A DNA stretch of 6,536 nt from JBFGJY01 sp041576975 (lineage in GTDB: Bacteria; Pseudomonadota; Gammaproteobacteria; UBA4575), in contig JBFGJY010000096.1 of assembly GCA_041576975.1 (NCBI GenBank), forward strand, positions 1-6,536. Reading direction: 5' to 3'. Below the pieces are notes generated by a model, which was not told the origin of the DNA, ran no database searches, and saw nothing but the letters and a program-made list of their open reading frames with translations. The position numbers were made by a program, and so were the translations under genes. Of the stretch, positions 1 to 4,615 are shown piece after piece. How positions within the stretch are numbered: position 1 is the first letter of the stretch; each line of letters begins with the position of its first letter.

Positions 1-30
1 AAAGAACGTTTGCTCAGGCTTAATGGATAA
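1..30 (+). CDS. 3' end of an upstream gene (partial)
   Basis: Frame 1 is open from the window edge and reads KERLLRLNG followed by a TAA stop at 28-30. The stop lies inside the start region of the next gene (ATGGATAA), an 8-base overlap typical of translationally coupled genes in one operon. Only nine codons are visible, so neither the product nor even the reality of the gene can be established. The alternative is chance openness of a short stretch. Confidence 0.35.
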   Translation, partial: KERLLRLNG

Positions 31-295
31 AGCGAAAGCAGAAAAATTTTTAGATCATCAGGTCGATGATATTGAAGAAGAAGCAAACAAATTTGTTGAG
101 AAGTTTGCCGAAGAGAATGGACTTACCGCACATACGCTATCTGCCTTTAGGTGGTATTTTCAATCCGACAATCGTTTACTGGAAGATGGCTTTGTAGAAC
201 TTCGTTGCAAAACCAAATTCTTAAAACATGAAGGCTCTTGCACGTTCGAAATTGTGGATATTGCTGAAATTGATAAGATTAAGCATTTAGCCTGA
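23..295 (+). CDS. Small acidic protein of unknown function (90 aa)
   Basis: I do not recognise this protein. It is 90 residues long, soluble-looking, with no signal peptide or membrane segment. Residues 1-32 are rich in Glu, Asp, Lys and Ala (for example DDIEEEANKFVEKF) and look like an amphipathic helix. Residues 35-48 hold an aromatic patch (SAFRWYFQ), and residues 58-80 look like beta strands with two cysteines (C62 and C73). The ATG at 23 is preceded by AGG at 16-18, a weak, close Shine-Dalgarno sequence. The frame is also open upstream to the window edge, so a longer protein cannot be excluded. The overlap with the upstream stop codon favours the ATG at 23 and an operon arrangement. The stop is TGA. 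Confidence 0.65.
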   Translation: MDKAKAEKFLDHQVDDIEEEANKFVEKFAEENGLTAHTLSAFRWYFQSDNRLLEDGFVELRCKTKFLKHEGSCTFEIVDIAEIDKIKHLA

Positions 296-398
296 AGGTA
301 AATCGAACCAAATCGGGCAGAGCCTATTAAGTTTGCTATACCTAGCAAAGTGGTAAACGTCGGCTTTCTTTTATTTGCTCTTAAAATGCGGTGTTACC

Positions 399-430
399 GA
401 ATGACTGCTATTGGCCGAAAGCAGACATTC
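399..430 (+). repeat. 32-bp palindromic intergenic repeat, copy 1
   Basis: The copy begins GAATGACTGCT and ends AGCAGACATTC around a GGCC centre. Both stem arms carry the T/A version of a base pair that is C/G in the family consensus (CTGCT with AGCAG instead of CCGCT with AGCGG), so pairing is preserved. It belongs to a family of seven copies in this window. It sits at the edge of the duplicated DUF1097 block and corresponds to the copy at 4490-4521. Confidence 0.85.
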
Positions 431-449
431 TTTTGTAGACAATTAGTAT

Positions 450-472
450 AAGGAGCACCGGAAGTGCCCCTT
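450..472 (-). terminator. Probable terminator of the DUF1097 gene, copy 1
   Basis: A 9-bp stem with one G-T pair (AAGGAGCAC with GTGCCCCTT) encloses a 5-nt loop and lies 51 bp beyond the stop codon of the minus-strand gene. Read on the minus strand it is followed by only a weak T content. The homologous element at 4538-4564 has a strong T-run, which supports the assignment by homology. It may have decayed. Confidence 0.55.
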
Positions 473-523
473 CATATTCATAAATCAGCTTTGATGCTTA
501 TAGCGTATTTTTGTAGTTAGCAT

Positions 524-1045
524 TTATCCAGATGTTAACGCATCACCGACTTTGCCAGAAACTATGCCAAGAATTGCACCGACAACAAGTGAAATCACAA
601 TAACAACTAATGCATTATTAAAGCTACCCGATGTCAGTGCACCCATTGTGAGCGCATCTGGCGTTTGCAGTGCATAGCCAGCGACACTTGCATACCCTAA
701 AACACTGGCTGGTATTGAGGAAAACACTTCGATTTGCGCTAACAAGCACATTATCAAAACGGTTAAACCAATAACGATCCCAGCCCAAATGGGTAAGGTC
801 AGCACACCTGCCAAAGGAATCCCAAGGATAATTAGTAATGCAACCCAGGCAAAAACCGCTCCGAGAATGGTACAAACAATAGTGTTTTGTAATGCCTTTC
901 CATCACCACCAATTGCAAAAAAACATGCCCATGCAATGAATACGGCCCAAATTAAAACTATCCCTGACAATGGCCCAAGGCATAATGCTGCCGCGATACC
1001 ACCTAACACACCTATGCTGACTGATAATGCTATGTGACTAGTCAT
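524..1045 (-). CDS. DUF1097-family inner membrane protein, copy 1
   Basis: The protein has about 173 residues and is hydrophobic throughout, with roughly six membrane segments (near residues 5-25, 28-47, 55-78, 85-105, 110-127 and 145-165, counted from the upstream ATG). Length, pattern and the Gly/Ala-rich N-terminus resemble the DUF1097 family, which includes E. coli YcdZ. The biochemical role of that family is unknown. Two in-frame ATGs are possible. A perfect AGGAGG (1054-1059, minus strand) lies only 2 nt from the upstream ATG (1049-1051) but 8 nt from the second (1043-1045), so I choose the second, giving an MTSHIALS start. The gene is monocistronic and convergent with the gene ending at 295. 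A paralogue about 85% identical lies at 4616-5137 in the same orientation, and the flanks are also duplicated. Family assignment is from memory of the sequence pattern. Confidence 0.85.
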   Translation of the reverse strand: MTSHIALSVSIGVLGGIAAALCLGPLSGIVLIWAVFIAWACFFAIGGDGKALQNTIVCTILGAVFAWVALLIILGIPLAGVLTLPIWAGIVIGLTVLIMCLLAQIEVFSSIPASVLGYASVAGYALQTPDALTMGALTSGSFNNALVVIVISLVVGAILGIVSGKVGDALTSG

Positions 1046-1149
1046 GATCATTTCCTCCTATCCATTGTGAAATTTATTATCTTTATTTTTAGACTAAGGC
1101 TTTCGCCAAGATGGAATTATCAAGGTAAGCTGATTTTTTATGTTTGATC

Positions 1150-1169
1150 GTGGACTACTTCACAATTCA
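1150..1169 (-). promoter_or_regulatory. Conserved 20-nt candidate operator, copy 1
   Basis: The block starting GTGGACTACTTC and ending ACAATTCA is identical at 5245-5264, while the surrounding upstream sequence of the two paralogues has diverged considerably. It lies about 100 bp upstream of the start codon. On the minus strand it contains TTGTGAAGTAGTCCAC, whose TGTGA resembles one half of a CRP site, but the other half does not match. A regulator-binding or promoter role is inferred from conservation only. Confidence 0.45.
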
Positions 1170-1275
1170 TGATTCAGATAATTTTTTTAAGGGAATTAGT
1201 CCCACGAAATTTCTTTAAAAAATTGATGTAATTAACATTAACAAGATGCATTGGGTGCGGAGGAATAAATAAATT

Positions 1276-1307
1276 GAATGACCGCTTTTGGCCGTAAGCG
1301 GACACTT
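1276..1307 (+). repeat. 32-bp palindromic repeat, A-type, pair 1
   Basis: The sequence starts GAATGACCGCTT, has a TTGGCCGT centre and continues AAGCGGACA. CCGCTT and AAGCGG form the stem. The right end has diverged from the family consensus. It forms the first half of an A-B pair with 1335-1366. Confidence 0.85.
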
Positions 1308-1334
1308 GTTATGATCCATAGGGAATTAACAACT

Positions 1335-1366
1335 GATTGACCGCTAACGACCCACAGCGGACATTC
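1335..1366 (+). repeat. 32-bp palindromic repeat, B-type, pair 1
   Basis: The sequence starts GATTGACCGCT, has the centre AACGACCCAC and ends AGCGGACATTC. The B-type centre differs from the GGCC centre of the A-type. It starts exactly 59 bp after the A-type member and ends 23 bp before the start codon of the next gene. Its TTGACC could serve as a -35 hexamer, but no matching -10 is visible. Confidence 0.85.
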
Positions 1367-1389
1367 CTAAAAAATAAAAAGGACATGCG

Positions 1390-1809
1390 ATGAACGATAA
1401 GACGCTCAATAGGGTGCACTGGAGTTTTTGGGCAATCGGTGCTGTCGCGTTGATTTTCAACATTATGGGCTGCATCAATTTCTTCTCGCAGATGAGTGCA
1501 GAAGGGGTGTCTGCGTTGCCTGAACAATATCGCGCGATAGTAGAAGCCCGACCCGCATGGGCCACCATAGCTTTTGCGATTGCCGTTTTCGGTGGCGCGC
1601 TTGGTGGCCTTCTACTACTACTAAGGAAGTCGGCTGCGTTTTATGTGTTTGTCGCGTCGTTCCTTGGTGCGCTTGCGGCGCAAATACCGACCCTCGGCAT
1701 TGCTGACTTCCCCGTTGAGGCATTGATCGGCGGTTTGATGCAGGTAGTGGTTACAGTGTTTTTAATCTGGTATTCGAAATGGGCCGAGCGCAAAGGATGG
1801 ATCAGCTAG
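1390..1809 (+). CDS. Small four-helix membrane protein of unknown function
   Basis: The 139-residue protein has four predicted membrane segments, at about residues 10-32, 56-78, 81-101 and 111-128, and a basic C-terminus (KWAERKGWIS). A loop at residues 33-55 carries the motif LPEQYRAIVEARPAWA, which I associate with a widespread family of small uncharacterised membrane proteins sometimes labelled sugar transporter in databases. I know of no functional evidence for that label. The ATG at 1390 has a good ribosome binding site (AAGGA at 1379-1383, 6-nt spacing). An out-of-frame ATG at 1385 is ignored. The gene is flanked by palindromic repeats: an A-B pair upstream and an inverted copy downstream. 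Its codons are more GC-rich than those of 3143-4404. No operon partner is obvious. Confidence 0.8.
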   Translation: MNDKTLNRVHWSFWAIGAVALIFNIMGCINFFSQMSAEGVSALPEQYRAIVEARPAWATIAFAIAVFGGALGGLLLLLRKSAAFYVFVASFLGALAAQIPTLGIADFPVEALIGGLMQVVVTVFLIWYSKWAERKGWIS

Positions 1810-2115
1810 GAACAATATGAGTCGTTAACTTCTATTTTAGCCGTAAGAAAGATTCAGAATAATTCTTATTATCCTATCTTGTAAGAGAATGTCTGCTTTC
1901 GGCCAAAAGCGGACATTTAAAAAAATTTATAAAAAAATTTTGAGGAAGGCACTTAATCTAATTGTTAATGGCCCTCAACCGGACTGTAGGGGCTTCATTT
2001 AGAATGCTCTGTACAGAATGTGTAGAAACAAACGTCGAAATGGAAAGGAAAGATAAAATGCGATGACGGCTACATTTTCTGATCGCCACTTTTTTAAAAC
2101 GGTAAAATCCCATAC
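1810..2115. other. Intergenic region with inverted repeat copy and A-tracts
   Basis: This stretch holds a palindromic repeat in reverse orientation (1887-1918), two A-tracts 12 bp apart (1918-1941), a 10-bp perfect palindrome TCTGTACAGA (2008-2017), and a short leader ORF (2063-2119) just before the amidotransferase. I see no convincing terminator for the gene ending at 1809 and no strong promoter hexamers. Confidence 0.5.
1887..1918 (-). repeat. 32-bp palindromic repeat, reverse orientation
   Basis: The copy begins GAATGTCTGCTTTC and ends AAAAGCGGACATTT around GGCC. It matches the reverse complement of the consensus better than the forward form, because it has TTTCGGCCAA rather than TTGGCCGAAA. 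It is the only reverse copy among the seven. Confidence 0.8.
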
Positions 2116-2119
2116 ATGA
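2063..2119 (+). CDS. Possible 18-codon leader ORF coupled to the amidotransferase
   Basis: ATG at 2063 opens an 18-codon frame encoding MTATFSDRHFFKTVKSHT. Its TGA at 2117-2119 overlaps the amidotransferase ATG as ATGA, the classic arrangement for translational coupling. A purine-rich AAAGGA (2044-2049) lies upstream. It is better spaced for an ATG at 2058, which opens only a two-codon frame (ATG CGA TGA) that itself overlaps the 2063 start, so ribosomes could re-initiate stepwise. The amidotransferase start has no Shine-Dalgarno sequence of its own, which favours coupling. The peptide has no recognisable homology and the frame could be chance. Confidence 0.35.
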   Translation: MTATFSDRHFFKTVKSHT

Positions 2120-2859
2120 TAGCCACTAAACCCGTTCTGATCCTACAACTGCGGCCTGAAAACGTGATTTCTGACAGCGAATACGCCTGTTTCCTAAAAT
2201 ATAGTGGATTGCGGTCTAAGGACACCTGCAGAAGATGCATCGATAATCACGGCATCCCCGGCAACCTGGATCTTGATGATTATTCCGCAATCATTGTCGG
2301 TGGCAGCCCGTACGATATCAGCACCGCCGAAGAAAAGAAATCCTCTGCCCAGAAAAAGATCGAATCCGATTTCAACAGGCTACTGCAACAGGTAGTTACC
2401 CTGGACTTCCCCTTTCTTGGTGCCTGCTCCGGCAATGGACTGCTGGGTAATTATCTCGGCACCCGTATCTCTACCAAGTACGGTGAAGCCGTGGGCTGCG
2501 TCACGCTGGACATCACCGAAGCAGGCAAACAGGATAAATTACTCAAAGGTTTCCCGTCGCAAATCGACGTGTTGCTCGGCCACAAGGAGGCCGTCGACAC
2601 CACGCCCGAGGGCGCGACTTTACTGATGACCGGCCACGATTGTCCGGTACAGATGTTCCGCATTGGCGAAAACGTGTACGCCACCCAGTTCCACCCTGAA
2701 GGCGACGCCCAGGAATTTATTTTGAGGATCGACACCTACCAAAATCACGGCTATTTCGAACCCCATGAAGCGGATGATTTAAAAAAGAAAGTCCTCCAGA
2801 AATCCACACCGTATGCTCAGGAAATACTCAGGCGGTTTGTGGAAAAATACTATTGCTAA
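2116..2859 (+). CDS. Class I glutamine amidotransferase (GMP synthase-like)
   Basis: This is a stand-alone GATase1 domain of 247 residues, cytoplasmic. Members of this fold hydrolyse glutamine and pass ammonia to an acceptor, and the acceptor of this subgroup is not known. Visible signatures are DYSAIIVGGSPYDIS (residues 55-69), the nucleophile elbow FLGACSGNGLLG (100-111, catalytic C104), the GHKEAV block (155-160), and YATQFHPEGD (188-197), whose H193 and E195 complete the triad. C104 is followed by SGNG rather than the common LGHQ. Similar variants occur in actinobacterial and proteobacterial stand-alone homologues of about 240 residues, so activity remains likely. The ATG is the only reasonable start after the in-frame stop at 2095, and it lacks a clear Shine-Dalgarno sequence (see the leader ORF). 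A strong terminator follows at once, so the gene ends its transcript. Confidence 0.9.
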   Translation: MIATKPVLILQLRPENVISDSEYACFLKYSGLRSKDTCRRCIDNHGIPGNLDLDDYSAIIVGGSPYDISTAEEKKSSAQKKIESDFNRLLQQVVTLDFPFLGACSGNGLLGNYLGTRISTKYGEAVGCVTLDITEAGKQDKLLKGFPSQIDVLLGHKEAVDTTPEGATLLMTGHDCPVQMFRIGENVYATQFHPEGDAQEFILRIDTYQNHGYFEPHEADDLKKKVLQKSTPYAQEILRRFVEKYYC

Positions 2860-2867
2860 AGAAAATA

Positions 2868-2894
2868 AAATAAAGGGGTCAGTCCCCTTTTATT
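2868..2894 (+). terminator. Rho-independent terminator after the amidotransferase
   Basis: AATAAAGGGG pairs with CCCCTTTTATT (one bulged T) around the loop TCAGT, starting 9 bp after the stop codon. A-rich sequence on the left and T-rich sequence on the right would let it work in both directions. Confidence 0.8.
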
Positions 2895-2979
2895 GAAGAG
2901 TCGTATCACGACGTATTAATTTGCGACTAATACCCACTTCTTTTTCAAAATAATATAAGGAATGGCTTCGCCATACGTA

Positions 2980-3006
2980 ACTTCCGTGTAATACCCACAC
3001 GGAAGT
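2980..3006. repeat. Perfect 10-bp inverted repeat (hairpin)
   Basis: ACTTCCGTGT at 2980-2989 pairs fully with ACACGGAAGT at 2997-3006 across a 7-nt loop (AATACCC). No T-run follows, so it is not a standard terminator. Its function is unknown. Confidence 0.75.
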
Positions 3007-3032
3007 GTGGTGTCCGAAGCTACAACGAAATT

Positions 3033-3064
3033 GAATGACAGTTATTGGCCGTAAGCAGACATAG
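3033..3064 (+). repeat. 32-bp palindromic repeat, A-type, pair 2 (degenerate)
   Basis: The copy begins GAATGACAGTTATTGGCCGT and continues AAGCAGACA. The left arm has lost full complementarity to the right arm. It shares AAATTGAATGAC upstream with the A-type copy of pair 1. Confidence 0.75.
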
Positions 3065-3091
3065 AATAGAAATTACGGGAAGCTTACAGTT

Positions 3092-3123
3092 GAATGACCG
3101 CTAACAACCCAAAGCGGACATTC
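3092..3123 (+). repeat. 32-bp palindromic repeat, B-type, pair 2
   Basis: The copy begins GAATGACCGCT, has the centre AACAACCCAA and ends AGCGGACATTC. It starts exactly 59 bp after its A-type partner, as in pair 1, and ends 7 bp before a TATAAT box. Confidence 0.85.
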
Positions 3124-3130
3124 AAGCGAT

Positions 3131-3136
3131 TATAAT
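3131..3136 (+). promoter_or_regulatory. Candidate -10 box of the cupin gene
   Basis: A perfect TATAAT ends 6 bp before the ATG at 3143. No good -35 hexamer lies 16-18 bp upstream; that position falls inside the B-type repeat. If used, transcription would start at or next to the ATG and the message would be leaderless. This agrees with the absence of a ribosome binding site. Confidence 0.4.
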
Positions 3137-3142
3137 TTAATA

Positions 3143-3565
3143 ATGAAAATTTATATACTAACGTGGTGTTTTATATTTGCTTTATTACCTTATGGAGTTA
3201 CAGCTGAAGAGCTACTTAAAACACAAACTTCCTGGGACGGAGGGGCTATTAATTATCCAAAGGAACAAATCTAGATAACTTCGGAAATACTTCGTATAGA
3301 AGAAAACCAAGTAACACAATTTCACTTTCATCCAGTCCCAACGCTCGGTTATGTTTTGCAAGGTAAAGTTGAGGTAGAAATAAAAGATGGTAAGAAAATT
3401 GTGTTTACAGAAGGTGAATCTGCTGTAGAAGTCATGCGTACCATTCATAGAGGTCGAGCAATTAATGGGCCTGTAGAAATAGTAGTCTTTTATGCAGGCT
3501 CTACCACTCTGCCTATTACTGTTCTACCGGAAAATGATGTAAATAAGGAACACTGTAAATTCTAA
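3143..3565 (+). pseudogene. Exported cupin-domain protein interrupted by an amber stop
   Basis: One frame of 140 sense-length codons reads as a single cupin protein, except that codon 44 is TAG (3272-3274). Residues 1-21 (MKIYILTWCFIFALLPYGVTA) form a signal peptide. After the stop come the cupin motifs: FHFHPVPTLGYVLQGKVEVE (residues 60-79; H61 and H63 likely metal ligands) and EGESAVEVMRTIHRGRAIN (90-108; H102). The Glu of the classical first cupin motif is absent. The reading frame stays intact after the stop and no good internal start with a ribosome binding site exists. This fits a recent nonsense mutation, a sequencing error or, less likely, readthrough. No Shine-Dalgarno sequence precedes the ATG. 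The gene sits 47 bp upstream of the exported cyclase-family gene in the same direction. Substrate unknown. Confidence 0.8.
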
Positions 3566-3612
3566 TATATCGCATATACTTTGAATTTTGATAACAAAAA
3601 TTAGGAATTATT

Positions 3613-4404
3613 GTGAAAAATTTATTTTTATTAGTTTTGTCAATTTTAATCATTGCTCCTATTTCATTTGCGGATGACCTATTTAAAGGCCAATGGATTG
3701 ATTTAACACATGAATTTTCAGAGGATTCTATTTATTGGCCAACTGCAGAAACATTTAAAAAGACCACTGTTTTTAGTGGCCATACTGATGCTGGTTTTTA
3801 TTACAGCGCATATAATTTTAGTGCTGCAGAACATGGTGGAACACACATAGATGCTCCTATACATTTTTATGAAAACCGTAATACCGTGGATCAAATTCCT
3901 ATAGAACAATTAATTGGTCCTGGGGTGGTAATTCGCATTACAGAAAAAGTAGAAAAAAATCGAAATTATCAATTTTCTGTTGAGGATATCTTGGATTGGG
4001 AAGAGAAACATGGAATCATCGAAGAGAATAGCATATTGCTAATCGATACCGGCTCAAGCAGATATTGGCCTAACAAAAAAGAATATATGGGAACTGCAGA
4101 TCGTGGAGAGGAAGCAGTAAAGAAATTAAAATTTCCCGGTATACACCCTGATGCTGCTAAATTCTTAGCGACAAAAAGAAAAATTAAAGCTGTGGGATTA
4201 GATACTCCAAGCATTGATTATGGTGGGTCTACATTATTTGAAACACACCAAATTTTGTTTGAGAAAAATATTCCAGGTTTTGAAAATGTTACTAATCTTG
4301 ATAAATTGCCTACGAAGAGTTTTATAGTTATAGCTTTACCAATGAAGATCAAAGGAGGAAGTGGCGGTCCTTTGCGAATTGTCGCTCTAGTGCAAGAAAA
4401 ATAA
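3613..4404 (+). CDS. Exported cyclase-family metal-dependent hydrolase
   Basis: The 263-residue protein belongs to the cyclase family (PF04199), which includes arylformamidase KynB and isatin hydrolase. These are metal-dependent enzymes that hydrolyse amide or lactam bonds. The signature EHGGTHIDAPIHF spans residues 73-85. By family knowledge H74, H78 and D80 bind the metal and H84 is near the active site. H178 (GIHPDAAKF) and E210/H212 (FETHQILFE) are further candidate active-site residues. Residues 1-20 (MKNLFLLVLSILIIAPISFA) form a signal peptide with cleavage likely before DD, so the enzyme acts in the periplasm. KynB is cytoplasmic, so a kynurenine role is unlikely and I assign no specific substrate. 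Translation starts at GTG 3613 with TAGGA 6 nt upstream. It follows the broken cupin gene by 47 bp and may share its transcript. Codons are AT-rich. Confidence 0.88.
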   Translation: MKNLFLLVLSILIIAPISFADDLFKGQWIDLTHEFSEDSIYWPTAETFKKTTVFSGHTDAGFYYSAYNFSAAEHGGTHIDAPIHFYENRNTVDQIPIEQLIGPGVVIRITEKVEKNRNYQFSVEDILDWEEKHGIIEENSILLIDTGSSRYWPNKKEYMGTADRGEEAVKKLKFPGIHPDAAKFLATKRKIKAVGLDTPSIDYGGSTLFETHQILFEKNIPGFENVTNLDKLPTKSFIVIALPMKIKGGSGGPLRIVALVQEK

Positions 4405-4448
4405 TTTCCCTCACTACTATTACCCTACATTGTTTTCAAGTAGAAGTT

Positions 4449-4470
4449 GATAGCGAAGTTATCGATTTTC
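4449..4470 (+). terminator. Weak candidate terminator after the cyclase-family gene
   Basis: GATAGC and GTTATC form a 6-bp stem (one G-T pair) around GAA at 4449-4463, followed by GATTTTC. It lies 44 bp after the stop codon. Both stem and T-run are weak. Confidence 0.3.
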
Positions 4471-4489
4471 AAGAAGTGCTGTAAAAGTT

Positions 4490-4521
4490 GTATGACCGCT
4501 ATTGGCCGAAAGCAGACATTC
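4490..4521 (+). repeat. 32-bp palindromic repeat at edge of duplicated block 2
   Basis: The copy begins GTATGACCGCT, has the centre ATTGGCCGAA and ends AGCAGACATTC. The left arm has the consensus C while the right arm has A, so one stem pair is lost. It occupies the same place relative to DUF1097 copy 2 as 399-430 does to copy 1. Confidence 0.85.
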
Positions 4522-4537
4522 GTATGTAGATGCTTAG

Positions 4538-4564
4538 AAAAAAGGGGCATCATAAGTGCCCCTT
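4538..4564 (-). terminator. Terminator of DUF1097 gene, copy 2
   Basis: Read on the minus strand, AAGGGGCA pairs with TGCCCCTT around a 7-nt loop and is followed by a run of six T (A at 4538-4543 on the plus strand). It is a strong rho-independent terminator 52 bp beyond the stop codon and is homologous to 450-472. Confidence 0.85.
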
Positions 4565-4615
4565 GAAACTCATACATCGGCTATGATGTATATTGAATAT
4601 TATTGTAGTTATTTA

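Larger units (their letters stand above)
296..523. other. Intergenic region between convergent genes
   Basis: This gap separates the plus-strand gene ending at 295 from the minus-strand gene ending at 524. It holds a perfect 7-bp hairpin at 332-349 (TTTGCTA, loop TACC, TAGCAAA) without a following T-run, a 32-bp palindromic repeat at 399-430, and a terminator-like stem at 450-472. I see no coding potential. Confidence 0.6.
1052..1389. promoter_or_regulatory. Upstream region of DUF1097 copy 1 plus paired repeats
   Basis: This 338-bp gap separates divergent genes. 1052-1237 is the 5' region of the minus-strand gene and aligns along its length with 5144-5333 upstream of the paralogue. It includes the AGGAGG ribosome binding site, a 20-nt block identical in both copies (1150-1169), and a conserved TTGGC motif on the minus strand near 1105-1112 that might be a -35 element, without a convincing -10. 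1276-1366 holds a pair of 32-bp palindromic repeats. An unused-looking GGAGGA at 1259-1264 is followed by no well-placed long ORF. Confidence 0.6.
2895..3142. other. Non-coding stretch with hairpins and a second repeat pair
   Basis: It contains GTATTA/TAATAC arms (2913-2918 and 2928-2933), a small ATGGC-TTC-GCCAT hairpin (2962-2974), a perfect 10-bp stem (2980-3006), the decamer TAATACCCAC twice (2928-2937 and 2989-2998), and palindromic repeats at 3033-3064 and 3092-3123. No gene is visible. Confidence 0.55.

Noticed and set aside
1278..1340. 20-codon ORF across repeat pair 1 after GGAGGA
   Set aside because: The spacing from GGAGGA to ATG is about 13 nt, the frame runs through a palindromic repeat, and pair 2 does not preserve it.
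3356..3565. Separate 69-residue gene starting at TTG 3356
   Set aside because: This is only the C-terminal part of the cupin frame. The TTG lies in the middle of the cupin core and has no ribosome binding site.
399..4521. CRISPR array
   Set aside because: The 32-bp repeats are dispersed between genes at irregular large intervals and in both orientations. There are no spacers or cas genes.
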